Positions 1 through 12,297 of a DNA stretch of 64,000 nt are shown piece after piece. Source of the DNA: Alligator mississippiensis (Eukaryota; Chordata; Crocodylia; Alligatoridae); assembly GCF_030867095.1 (NCBI RefSeq), contig NC_081833.1, positions 74,405,395-74,469,394 of the forward strand, given 5' to 3'. The notes under the pieces were generated by a model. That model worked only from the letters and a program-made list of their open reading frames with translations, was not told the origin of the DNA and searched no databases. The translations under genes and the position numbers were made by a program. Within the stretch, counting starts at the first letter, position 1. The number at the start of each line of letters is the position of its first letter.

Positions 1-3000
1 AGCCCTGGCTCTTTCAATCAAACCGAAGCGAGCCAAGCTGCGGGATGCACGCCACGGAAGCTGCACTGAAGCACAGAAAGGGAAGCGAAGCACAATGTTT
101 CATTATTCTCAGGAGGGTGGATGAGGAGTGGCGGAGAGATAGGACATCGTAACACCATGCAACGCACGCAGACGCACGCCCCGGCACCTGCCGGAGCACG
201 TACATCGCGCGTGCTTTGAAGCGCCAGCGCTGGAGCATTGCCACCTGCCACTAGCACAGGAGCTGCTACTTCAGCAGCGACGGAGAGAAGAAGGAGGGGA
301 AAGGCTCCCGTGCGGGTACTGCCACGCTATGGGCAAGGCACATCTGTCCAGAGCTCTGAGCAGCAACGTGCACGGGGAGGGTCTTACTTTGAAAAGCTCT
401 CTGACTTTTCTCCCATTTCCTACAAACAGGTCTTTGCAGGCCCTCTGCTTTCCTCGCTCGGGCGCCAGGAAAGTAAATGCCATGCACGCAGCTCCGCGGC
501 CCCTATTTTCTACCCTCTCTTTTAGTCCCTCCGATCCCACACCCAGTTCAGGATAGGACCCCTGTTCCTCCTCAGCTTGCTGGAGAGGCTGCCGAGAGCA
601 ACACCAGGGCTCTCCGCTCCCTGTCCGAGGTGTGCAAACCTTTCCCTTGCGGTTCTGCGAGTCACTAAAATAAAGACCGCTTGCGTCGACTGGTGGGAAG
701 CTCAGAAGCACGTGAAGAAAGAAACAGACTGCAACAGCGAAGGAGATGAGATCCCAAGACGGGAGCGGCCTTTGAATCCACTAAAAGCTCTGCAAATTTC
801 AAGCCAGTCGCTTAACGTCTCTGTGCTTCTTTCTCCTCGGTTGAACAATGAGGGTAGCTATAGAGGGTCTGTTAAAAGACCAAGAGACTTGGGAATCCTC
901 TGTTTGGGACAGAGAAGGGCAAAGTCCTACAGGGATTCCTGAACAACATGCAAAGCTTCCTATTCCCTGTGGCTTTGCTTGCCTGGGGGACCCTACACCA
1001 GTGTAATAGGGGAGGAACACATAGGGAGGGCACCCTGCAACAGAGTAATCTCGTTCTTCCTAGCCCACAGAAAACCCCTGTCCTACCAAATCTCCTGCAA
1101 CAGCAGCAGACCTCAGGGAATGATGCACCCCTCAGCAATGATGTGGCAGGAAACATATTATAGAGACGTGGCAGGCAACATGTTATACACGTGGGGCATA
1201 ATAACGATTCTCCTCTGACTAGCAGATCAGAGAGGTCCGAGTCATTTCTCCCACAAAGGCCAAGCCCAAGACTATATCCACTCTGTGAACATCCTTCATT
1301 TATAAGGGCTTTTAAGATGAGATTCAGGAAATGTTGTCCCATACAGAGAGGCAAAGCATCTTATAACTTTTTATCATAAGGGTTGCATGCTAAAGCTGTT
1401 GGATGTTTTGTAACTCATGAAATGGTCTAAATGTGCAGCCAGGGGAAACAGTGCCCACCCCCCAATATTCCTATACAGCATTGTTCCCGTTGAACATCGC
1501 CGCGATGCAAAGTGTGCTCCATTTCCACGCACGTGCCTATCCTCCTGCACTTCAAATATACTCTGTTAACAACATTGGCTGCAAGAGCTGTTCTGTAGGC
1601 AATGATTTGGCTTTGCTGCTGTGCTCTGATGTAAACTGGTTGTTTAGCTGTACTTGGCTCCACAATTAACCAAATTAAGGTAACAAGCCCTGACATTAAG
1701 CCCTTTGGTGGCTCTGATCAGCTGCCAGGAGTCTGGTAATTTTACCGGCAACCTTCTGTCACCCGGGCTTTCCAGTAGGAGGAACTTGTAGGAGTCCATG
1801 TACTACATGTTCAGACCTTTTCTTTCTTTTCTTCTCAGATCATGTCCATTCCAGCTGTAATAATGCAGATCTGCGATGGCTAGAAGCAATTCATTGTCAT
1901 CAAATACTTAGACTGTGGCTAATCAGTCATGAGATGGGGAATGCAACCATTTAAAGCAGAGGAGCTCTTCACAGTGCTCAAAGTAGGTTCGAATCAGTAA
2001 GGAGACTGAGCAAAAAGGGTGCAGTGTGTTGGACACAGGGAAAGCTCCAGGGGATCTCTGTTCAGCTCTGGCTCCGGCTCCAGAGAGATGCAGCAGCAGT
2101 CCTAGGGATGGGGTCATTTAAGACAACCTGGAGGATGAAGCACTGGAGGATTTATCACAGGGAAAGCCCAAGAGGATGGTTTAAACAGGGACTGAATTGC
2201 TGTCATCACTCTGATTCCTGAGCGGCAGGCCCATTGCACTTCTGCTGCATGTCCAGCCTTGCATGCCATTCGAATGACAGCTGCAGGAGGAGCAAACTCA
2301 TCTCTTTTCCTTAAGGCCCCAGGTAAACAAGCTTGCAAACCTCAACTTGTGGTCAGAAAAACATGTGCCAGGGATTTCAGCAAGGGGCGGCCCTCTTTAG
2401 CTTTTGACTACAAGTCAGGACTCCCGGGCAACGTTCGTGGCTCCTGCTACTGATTCAGCCTCCCCCTGGGCAAGTTAGAGCTCCTCTCCATGTCTCATCG
2501 TCTCCTCCTCCTCCCCCCTCGGGAGGAATAGGAAGCTTTGCATGTTGTTCATTAACTAATGCTCATAAAGAGCAATTATTTTTAGTCAAGACTGGAGCCA
2601 TGAAGGGCATGCTGGCTGCCAGATTTCCTCCCCCTTCAGAGCATCATTACCTCCATCAGCGAGCCTGAGGCATTCAGAGGAGGATGGAGCCTGGGAAGGA
2701 ACGAGCTGTCCGCTCCACCGGTGTCCTTTACGTTCCTAAACTAAGAAGGGCAGCGCAGCACGCCTGTGACCTGCCCTCCCAGCCAGCTCCTCAAGCCCCG
2801 ATCTAGATATGAATCAGACCAGGACCAGCCAGAAACCCCCTGCCTCCGGAAACCAATCTTCCTGACCGGGTCCCGACAAGGAGCCCCACCTGGGACTGCA
2901 GCCCAGACACTGCCTTCTTCATCTCCTCTGCATTTTGCTGCTACCACGGGACAACGTCCTTGTCCTGTGCAACCAGCTCTTGAGATTTGCAAGTCCTGAG

Positions 3001-6000
3001 CTATGCGGTGCAGAAGCTGCGACTTAGAAATTTCAAATACAGAAGTGTCAGTGCAGGGGTTGGGATGAGAGCAGGCAGGTGCGTGTCTAATGCCTCCTCC
3101 GGCAGTTAGAGAAAGCAAAGGGAATGGCCCACAATGCAAGGAGTAGAGAGAGCCTCCATGCTGCAGAGATACTTTGCAATGCTCCCTTGCCTCTCCTCGC
3201 GAGGGCAGACTAATGACAGGATGCGAACCCTGAAAAAAACAGTCCAGTTATTTGCCAGCCTAAGTGTATTTTATCCGGGCTTTGCTTAGTACAACAGGTT
3301 TAATCCACATCCATAGAAATCAGTGGCTGAACATGGAGTCGGGGCGGGAGGGAGAAGCAACCTGACCAGGCTCCTAGACAGACTGAACAAGGGCTGTTTG
3401 AAGACCGGCCAGATTGTTTGTGCAACAGAGCCAGCGACCCTTGGGAAAGGCAAAACCCTCTATCTTTTTCCAGGACTGCAACTGCCAGAGGCCAAAAGCC
3501 TTCCCATCTCAGTAAAAAGCTATGGAGAAAAGACAAAACAAAGCTGTTGATTGCACTGATCCATTATTGGCACAGGCTGCTCCTGGAAACTATTTGTGGG
3601 GGAAGAGAGAGAGAGAAAAAAAACACAGGGATGGAAGCAAAAAGCAAAAAAAAGGCAAATATCTAAGTGTTTACTGCTATTTGGTTGAGAGCATCAGCAC
3701 TACTAACATAGCTGTGCTTTAAAAATGAGCAGCTGAGTGGCTGTTCACAACCAGCCCACATTAGCAGTGACCCTTTGGCCAGGCAAGATAACCCGGGGGA
3801 TCCCAGTGCTCCGCTTTGAGGCAGCCGCTAGGTGGTAGTGCATTTCAGAGACGAGCAAATGAGCAAACGAGCATCCTCGTCTGACCCCGCTGCAAGAAAC
3901 CACTTTCCAAATGCAGACAGGACAAGGCTCTGGAAAGGCATGCAGCTGGTGGCACGAGGGCTTTGCCCAGCTAGGACTTGCAAACATGTCCCAGCCAGCT
4001 GGCAGCCAAGACAGAGCATAGCATGTCCAACACAACCCATGATGGATCTCTTCCTGCAGCGACAAGTATCTCATATCATACCCATTAGCATGTTGAGACA
4101 GACTTCTAAAGTACATCGTGCAGAGTCGACACGCACAACTGCAAACACCGATCTCACGACATAAAACGGCCACGTGAATGTGATCGTCAGAAAAAGTGCA
4201 AAGCTCCTGCTGTGTTTTTGGGTAGGTGACTGTTGCGCCTGTCCACAGGCCAAAGAGCCGGGACCTGTGTGTCAGTAATGCTGACTTTTGTCGCCAAGAC
4301 CGTAATAACTAAGAGCTGTAAAAGAGCAGCTGGCAAAAAGAAAATGGCTGGGCAAGAAGTAATTACCATTCAATCCAAATTAGAGTGCACAAGCTGTGCA
4401 ATGCACTAACCTGCCACGGCCACCTGACCTCGGGCACTTGGCATGCACCTTCCCCAGTCACGCCTGCCTGACTGCAGGCAAAGCTTGAGTTAGAGAGCAC
4501 CAAGCCCATAAAACACACCCTGTATAATTGTGCTACTGACTCTCCAGTCTGAAACGCCTGATTAAGTCTGCAGGATGCATCCCGAAGACCCTGGGTTAGA
4601 GCTGTGCTTTTCCAGACACCTCATCCAGTCTCCCTGTTGATGCCATCACCCATCTCTCACGTGTGCCATCAAGCACTGGTTGGCTAAAAGCACCCTTTCC
4701 TTTCAAATGCGGTGCTGGTCGACGGTTCTGCTATGGCATCCCAGGAGAAAGCCTCGAACCTGAGACACGCAATGGGAACAGCGTGGGCAGCAGCAAGACG
4801 AGCCGTCCTGGTGCCCCATCCGGCGTGCGCCTTAGCCCTGATATGCAGGGACCTGCTCAGGAGACAGAGATAGAGACGGAGACGGAGAGAGAGAGGGCTA
4901 GTTCCCATAGACCGGTTAGCACAGAGACGCCAGCAAGAGATCATTACCGAGGTGTCCAGAAATGACAAATGTATGTTTAAAATAATCAAACCCCTGGCCT
5001 AGAAAGCAGGCCTGTTCAGTGTTTAGCTCAAGGAGACCAGGCTTTAGAAGGACGGAGGGGCAGCCGACTGCTGGCCTATCCCCAATTGTTGCAATGATGC
5101 TGACGACCTGTTGCTCTCTGAATGGCCGAGTACAATTATCTCGGATTATATTATCACCGGTCAGTGATAACACCCGGCCTGGAGCCTAACGCACGGTCAG
5201 CATCTGCCTGCACCAGATCGTGCTTTGACATCCTTAAGGGAGCCACAGATTTTGTTCGTGACCAGCCAGGATTTCCAAACTTCCCCGTGACTTCAACAAG
5301 ATCTCTCGGCTTCTCTTTAAGGAGACTCCAGAACAAACCTGTTTTCTCTGCTCTTTTCTCTTCCGCTGTTAACAAGGCTTTATTCGGCTCTCATTACAGA
5401 TCTGGTTTGATGGACTTTTTACCGTGTGTTCGGCTGCTCTTATCACTAGCAGAGTGGAAGGAGGAAGGAAAAAAAAGTTCTTCCTTCCCTCGAGGCTGGT
5501 TGTAATCACGGGATTTGTCACAAACAAGGCTATTTTTTTTTTCCAGTCGAGGAATTAGCAAAATGAACCTCATTAGGACAGGCAGATCAAATGGGAACTT
5601 TCTAGCAAAAAGCAAAGGGATTCAATTAAAATGAAGATGCACACACAGCACAGCCAAGAGGCTGCCTTGCGATGGGAGTAGACAGACAGCATTTCTCCTG
5701 CGCTTTTATGGGTCTGTTTTGTGCTGCTCTGCTTAACTTTTAAAGGGCTGGGTCTTCTTCTGAGCTTTTATTTTTAAAAACAGTCCTACATAGGAGCAGA
5801 GAATTTGCTAAATGCATTTGCTCCTCCAAATACCCTTTTATATGGAACAATGAACTGCAGTCCAGGGGGTGGAGGTCCCAATAGCGCTAGATGAATTGGC
5901 ATGCATATAATTAAAAACAAGGTGTGGTATCTATTCACAGCCCTCCATAGCAAATGTCTGCAGCGAAGCCTGCCTGCTCTGTCCTTAATTCACCCTGCAC

Positions 6001-6514
6001 TTGTTCAGTGTGAACACAGAGAGACATTTTTTCCCCTTGCGGGAAATATGGCCACCTATTTCTTTGTCATCGGATTTTATTGCTTTTCTTCGTGTAATGA
6101 AAACACTTGACAGGAGAGAAAAGACAGAGCCAAAAACTGAGTGGTCACTGCCAGGAAGGACGTGTTTCTCTGCCGTCTCATTAGACTCCGAGTCTGAAGA
6201 AGAGGCGATGGTAAAATTATCTTCTGCCGTTTACTGACACGGTAAATGCAAAACAGCGGCAGATAAAACTAATCATAAAAAAGTTCAATCAACTGCACTC
6301 AGATGCTAAATGAAATGTCCTGGGAACACACAAACGCTTCCACTTTCCCAGATCGGAGCCAGCCAAGTTGCTGCAAAAATACTTCCAACTTGGAGTGTAT
6401 TGGTCCAACAGTCGATGCCAGCCAAAGACTGAATTAACTGGACTGGTAACATCGAGAGACCTCCTTTTGTCCAAAGAGTCTCAGGATTGGTTGAAAAGAA
6501 AACAAGGGCCCACA

Positions 6515-6560
6515 GAAAAAAGAAAAGAAAAGAAAAGAAAAGAAAAGAAAAGAAAAGAAA
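6515..6560. repeat. (GAAAA)n microsatellite
   Basis: About nine AAAAG units in SLC7A5 intron 2. An imperfect similar tract lies at about 8837-8875. Confidence 0.95.
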
Positions 6561-7106
6561 TAACCAAGAGAATGAAACTCCACGGATGCAGGACTTGCTG
6601 TCGCCCACACATTCAAAGGTTACATGGGCTTTCGGGAAAGTTACCCGTTTTAAAGAGTCAGCACTTTTAAAAAGTAAGGTCTACTGATGGGTTATTAGCC
6701 AGTAAGAGATCCAGCAACCAAGCATCGTCCCGCCGTGTGCAACATTTGTAAACTTCCACCACAGGTGAGAAAAGGCAAAAGATAGTTCCTCGGATGTATT
6801 GCTGCTGTGGGAGGCTTTCGCAAGGACTGCCAGCTTTGGGAAGGGGCAAAACTAAGAGCGGGAGATAAAGGCAGGCACAGGAAAGGACCACGTGAACGTA
6901 CAAGACTGATCGATCAGGGAGACGGAGAGCTTGCATTGCAAGGTTGATGTAAGACAGCATTAAGACAACAGGATTATTCTATCCAGAACTGCAAAATAAA
7001 AGTCCAAACCAAACTAAAAGCAATACAGGGCTTTAGATTCAGTGCCTGGGGCCCAGCAGAAGAGTTGGTGAGCTCAGAAAGAGTGACAAGACAGGCATGC
7101 CCGTTT

Positions 7107-7115
7107 TGATGCAAT
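7107..7115 (-). promoter_or_regulatory. Candidate ATF4/C-EBP composite site
   Basis: TGATGCAAT on the plus strand, i.e. ATTGCATCA on the minus strand, in SLC7A5 intron 2. Motif match only. Confidence 0.25.
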
Positions 7116-7537
7116 CCCCAGAGCCCTTGCCTTTTCACTTGGATTGCCTTCTTCTGAGACCACCCAGAGATCCCTGATCTGACTGCAGTCCCACTCGAGA
7201 GAGACAGTGCGAATGCACAGGAAGACCTGGGCTCGAACGTTAAAGAATGATCGATTCCAATGTCACTGGGCTTCATGCGCTCTCCTCAGCTGTCGTACAG
7301 GCTGGCAAGGCCTGGCAGAAGCGCAGAGTCTTCCAAACCGGAGGAGCAAGCGAAATGCCTTAGACATGCAACGTGCACGATTAATTTTGGCACATCTGGG
7401 ATCTTGAAGGACCACCAAGAACTAGAAGCTCGCACAACTAGCAAGTGTAATAGCTGTTGTATCACGTGCCAACACGTGCTTGGAGAGGCAGACGGTAACA
7501 AATATACTGCGATATCGGCAGGTCTCCTGTTTTCACC

Positions 7538-8047
7538 AGGTTCTGGGCGCCGCACTTCAAGAGGGATGCGGATAACCTGGAGAGGGTCCAGAGAAGGGCA
7601 ACTCGTATGGTCAAGGGCCTGCAGACCAAGCCCTACGAGGAGAGACTAGAGAAACTGGACCTTTTCAGCCTCCGCAAGAGAAGGTTGAGAGGCGACCTTG
7701 TGGCTGCCTATAAGTTCATCACGGGGGCACAGAAGGGAATTGGTGAGGATTCATTCACCAAGGCGCCCCCGGGGGTTACAAGAAATAATGGCCACAAGCT
7801 AGCAGAGAGCAGATTTAGACGGGACATTAGGAAGAACTTCTTCACAGTTCAAGTGGCCAGGGTCTGGAACGGGGTCCCAAGGGAGGTGGTGCTCTCTCCT
7901 ACCCTGGGGGTCTTCAAGAGGGGGTTAGATGAGTGTCTAGCTGGGGTCATCTAGACCCAGCACTCTTTCCTGCTTATGCAGGGGGTCGGACTCGATGATC
8001 TATTGAGGTCCCTTCCGACCCTAACATCTATGAATCTATGAATCTAT
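7538..8047 (+). mobile_element. CR1 LINE 3' fragment with TCTATGAA tail
   Basis: Contains the C-terminal end of CR1 ORF2: an open frame (7607-7954) with KLDLFSLRKRRLRGDLVAAY, RRDIRKNFFTVQVARVWNGV and FKRGLDECLAGV. It is followed by the GGGGTCGGACTCGATGATCT-type 3'UTR, GGTCCCTTCCGACC, and ATCTATGAATCTATGAATCT, the 8-bp-repeat tail that marks the 3' terminus of CR1. It is 5'-truncated, as most CR1 copies are. The intact frame suggests a fairly young copy. Confidence 0.92.
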
Positions 8048-10091
8048 AAGTAGAGTGTGTATAAATTGGCCAACTCCTGACCTGCACTATACCCTGGTGT
8101 GCACTTCAAGTGCACTTGTGCAGGTCAGTTAAGGGGAAGGCAAGAGTTTTAATCAAGATGTCTTTGCTGGAAGAAAGACAGGAGACGCCTCTCCTGCGCC
8201 GGGTGAGTTGTTGCGGGATGCGAGTGCACGCTGCAGTACAAAAATGAGCAGGCACAGAGAGGAAGAAGACAGCAGGTCATCAGTTAGGCTTTGAAAACCA
8301 GCATCAAGTGTATGCGACTGAAGAAGACAGCATGGCTTCTGTATGCACGTGGCCTACAGGGATAATCCCTTTGGGTACGCACGAGTCAATTGATTTAATC
8401 TGGATTACACCTGGGGAGCAGCAGGCAGTACCTGACTCACGCTCAGCAAAGACTCGAAGGTCTTTGTCCCGGGGGAGTAAAGCTGCTTGGAAGATACATG
8501 GCAGGATTAGTCATCGAACGACGAGAAAACTGAACCCCGAGGCAGACGCTGCATTTGCTGCCCTCCATCGCCACGTATTGACAAAGTTCATCAAGAAGCT
8601 GCAGAGTTTGGGGCTGGGCGGTTTCGGGGGTTGTTGTTTTTCCTCCTGGTTCTCAAGGGGCGAAAAGTTCAGCAAAGCCAACGGGGACATAAGAACAGAG
8701 GTGGGAGGTACATGTTGCAACAAAGCCTTGAACTATGTTCCTCCAGCACTGTAGGCATTCGGCTGAAAGGAAGAAAACTCTGATAAAGCAAGGAATTCTG
8801 CAGAGACAGCAGTGTCTCCCGAAGGTCAGGCAGGAATGAAAAGAAAAAGGGGGGAAAAAAAGAAAAGAAAAGAAACTGCCCCCCCATAAATTAGCCAAAC
8901 AAAGGCAGGCAGGGCCAGCTACAAACGTTACTCAACCCCACTTCACAATAAGTGCCTGTATCGCTCCCGGAGAGAACGAGAACTTCATTTTTTACAAAAG
9001 CAGGGTTTCCAAACTCTCCTCTGCTTTTTTTTATCTATCCATCTAAAAATAGCAAAAGCTTATTTAGGCAGGTTCATTAGCCAAACACATTTGGGGCAAT
9101 ACGCTTCCCTAGGCACAAATGATTTTCAGTGGAAAGGCTTATTATAGGAGGAAAAAAACAAGGGACATTTCCTCTGTTCTCCCAAATCTTATTAAGAAAG
9201 GAAAAAGCTGGATTTTTTAAGGGAGAAAATGTTGTGGTTGCAGCAGTCGGCATCATGTCTGGGAGCAATGATGCCAGCTTGCCCAGCCTCTCCAATCCAC
9301 ATACCTCAACCAAGACCTAGGTGGATCACCTCTCGGGTGAGAACATATTCAGGGTGCCCCTTTAATCCTTGGCTTTTCTGCAGAAAGTACCAATATAAGG
9401 GTGTGATTCTTAGCAGGAGTACTAGACATGACCTATGCACACAGGAAAACTCAGTCTCTGCCCTTTCACCAATTAGGCAGCTAATTTCTCCATAGGCAGT
9501 GCAATAGAAATGGGTCCTGGGGAGGGATCTGAAAGACAGGGTCGCTGTTTTACAGACAAGTCCAAAGATTAGGGTGATGGACAAGGGTGGTTATGAACAT
9601 GGAGGGGCAGGTGTGGACACAAATACTCGTCTTCTAGGAGCTGAATGGAGATGTGGCAGCCAGCTAGGTACAGAAAGTACAAGAGTTATTATATACAAAA
9701 TGTTTGGACCCTGAAACTTGGAGTGAAAGACCACGTGTCAGTCCTGGGAGATGTCCAGGAAAAAAGAACTCACTTGATTTGCAACTCCCCCAAAAGTGGG
9801 TGTACCGCGCACAAGGGCTGGAAATGCAGAGCCGGACCCTTGTGTAACAACGCTCTGCACTGCCGCGTGAATTAGAAACCCGGCTCTTTGCTGGGCCTCA
9901 GCGTGCTACAGACTCGGCGCTTTGCTCCCGGGAATCACTTCCCTTTTTGCAATGTGGATGGGAAAGCACTCATCCCCCTCATTCCTCATCCGGTTTCCTT
10001 TCAGCAGTCAGTAGAGGGCACAGTCCGACCGGTTACAATCCCTTGCCGTGTTTACAAACAGCATTTTGGGAACAACAACAAAAAACCTTTC

Positions 10092-10155
10092 ATCTGTGCA
10101 GGGGGGTCGGATTCGATGACCCCGAGATCCGTCCAGCCCTGTAATTCTATGAAGA
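10092..10155 (+). mobile_element. CR1 3' tail fragment
   Basis: Carries the CR1 terminal signature GGGGGGTCGGATTCGATGAC, then GTCCAGCCCTGTAATTCTAT and GAA. It is only about 60 bp long. Confidence 0.75.
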
Positions 10156-12171
10156 TCCGCAGCAGCCAGCGTACCAGCTGGGATGCCATTTCTGTCCTGT
10201 GTACCTCATGGGAGCTGGCAACGCAAGCTGGCAGAGGACTGTAGCAAACAGCTGAGATAGCTCAGATCCCAGCATAAAGCCCGCAGCTCACATTTGCCAT
10301 TGCAAGCTATATCCCGCATGCACAGCCAGCGGAGAGGGGGGAAAAATAGAAGGCATCAATTTGTTCGCCTCTGATGAACACATGCCATTTTCCTGTTGCA
10401 AGGAATATGCCCTGCTGTTAACCAAGTGGTATGCCCCGATTATACAACTTAAGGACATGCCTGTTCTCCCATGAGCTAAACATATATTTGAGCAAAGTTG
10501 GTTTCTTTGCAAGCCTTTGGGCAGTTTCAAGCATTTCCCTGTAGATGATAAGACATCCAGGTGGGAGAGAGGAAGGGACAGAAAGCAATAGTGACCCACA
10601 GCAGGGTCTCTTTGCATACGAGCTGGAAACAAAATGGCATTTGCTGCTCTTCATTCAGCAAAGTCTGCGCCTAAAACGAGCACTGAACTTCTCACTAGCC
10701 CTTGTTTGAACCGCTAGGGTGTCCCTCACACCCCTTCCAATGTCTGTCTAGACTAAGAGAAATGTCATTAACTTTCAGATGCGCCTGTCTTTGATCGTCA
10801 TGAGTCTCCCCGAGGCGCTCAAATTTCTTTCCAAATCGCATCCTCCTGAATTCATTACAGGCAGCTCTCCGTAGGCTGTGATCGAGTTATCCGATGAGAA
10901 CTGGCTAAAGAGATCAAGATAAGAAGGTGGATGTCTGCTGCTTTGCAACATTATTTACGTGGCCCTTAGGTTTTGATCAAACACAACAAAGAGCTGAACT
11001 CAACCACGACTGACTTACGTGCTGCTAACACGGGTCCCAGCAATGATTTTAAAGAGGTAAAATAGGGAAGCTTGTATATAAAGCACACGCTTTTATAAAG
11101 GGACTACTGGAAATGTCACGCTAGCATACAGAGAGACACGACGCTCTTCCCATGGGTTTATGACAGGCTTGCAATGCACCTGTGGCAAAGTGGGACTCCC
11201 CAACCAGCCACAATGCTAGCTGCCCCACTTGCTTTTGGGCACACCCCCCACCTGACTCGCCTGCCATGCCTTGTTATTAATTAATCGATCAATCTTAATT
11301 AGGCGGGAGGCTGCCCATTTACTGCCCCGATGCCAGGGGGCGCTATCTGCAGCTCCGTACCTCCCCTACACCGCAGCCCATGCCTTGTGGCAAGCACCCC
11401 AAAGGTGCTCAGCCATAGCACCCTAATGATTGTTCATCAGAACAAAATGGGGTTTTTTTAAGACAATTAATCTCACGGGACTCTAGAAGCGCTCGGAGGG
11501 TAACGTTTCACCTTTATTGTTATTAAAAGGCCCAAAGAAAGACATTCTGGAGGTGAACACATGTTCTGTAGGCAGCTGTTACTATATCCTGAGAGATGAT
11601 GGAGGAAGGAGTCAGGGTCCAGATATGTCCCAACATGAGCAAGGCAGTCTTGCAGCCTCTAAGCTTGAGTTTATTTTTAATATCAGGTGTATTTTTAACA
11701 TCATATAAACACTAAAACGAAGTCGTCAGGATGTGATGCGTTGCTGAGTTGATCTGGGGCCTGCTATTTCACGATGGATAAATGAGAGAGTCACTCTTTG
11801 ATCTGTTCTAAGACAAGACGCAAAAGCGGCTTCCCTATCAATTATTTGGCAAGAAAATTAATCCACTTGTACTGAAATTTGTGGAAGAGGCAACAGCCTT
11901 GCATTATCACTCACAAATCCAGGTACGAAGATACCACGGCTAAGTACGTACGCTGGCTTAGCATTGGGTTTTCAAGAAAGAGCCGCCGGCTGTGGCTGCA
12001 TCATTGAAAACCACCACCTGCCTCAAAGAAAAGCGATGTATGTGCATGCCTTGTTACATCTATTGGTAGAAAACATGAACACCAAAGCCAGCAAAGGAAT
12101 AAGTAGCAGAAACCAAGAGAAAAGTCCCAAGACCCGCTCCCTCCCTCAAAATCAAGAGGAGACATACTCAC

Positions 12172-12297
12172 CCTTCCCCAGCTGAACGAAGCCAAGGATG
12201 ATGATCAAGGCAAGCGCCCCCAACTTGGCCGCTGCAAAGGCATCCTGGACACGAGTGGCAGCTTTCACACTGTAACAGTTCACCGCTGTGAGCAGCA
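12172..12297 (-). CDS. SLC7A5: SLC7A5 exon 2
   Basis: This 126-bp exon is bounded by TTTTTTTCCAG| (acceptor, 12298-12300) and G|GTGAGT (donor, 12171-12166), with phase 1 at both ends. It encodes the 42 residues after exon 1, including [26 protein letters not shown] and [16 protein letters not shown]. These are the helix 4-5 region of LAT1 with the conserved cytosolic KAATRVQD loop. Compared with human, Gly replaces Leu in [10 protein letters not shown] and Leu replaces Ile in GFVQLGKG. If the intron is retained, the reading frame continues a few codons past the donor. The exon lies about 16 kb downstream of exon 1, and exon 3 was not recognised in the 12 kb left of it. Confidence 0.96.

Larger units (their letters stand above)
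1..12171 (-). other. SLC7A5: SLC7A5 intron 2 (partial, no exon 3 recognised)
   Basis: Non-coding intronic sequence lies between exon 2 and the left edge. I looked on the minus strand for the expected exon 3 region (helix 6 with LFAYGGWNYLNF) and did not see it, so the intron is at least 12 kb. It contains one large CR1 3' fragment (7538-8047), a CR1 tail (10092-10155), an AAAAG microsatellite (6515-6560), a GAGA-rich tract (4861-4896) and one exact TGATGCAAT 9-mer (7107-7115). The rest shows no recognisable gene, only chance ORFs without homology or splice context. Confidence 0.8.

Noticed and set aside
1985..1996. tRNA B-box-like GGTTCGAATC
   Set aside because: No A box, acceptor stem or anticodon arm could be placed around it.
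7607..7954. 115-codon plus-strand frame that looks like a protein
   Set aside because: It is the C-terminal end of CR1 ORF2 in a truncated element, not a host gene.
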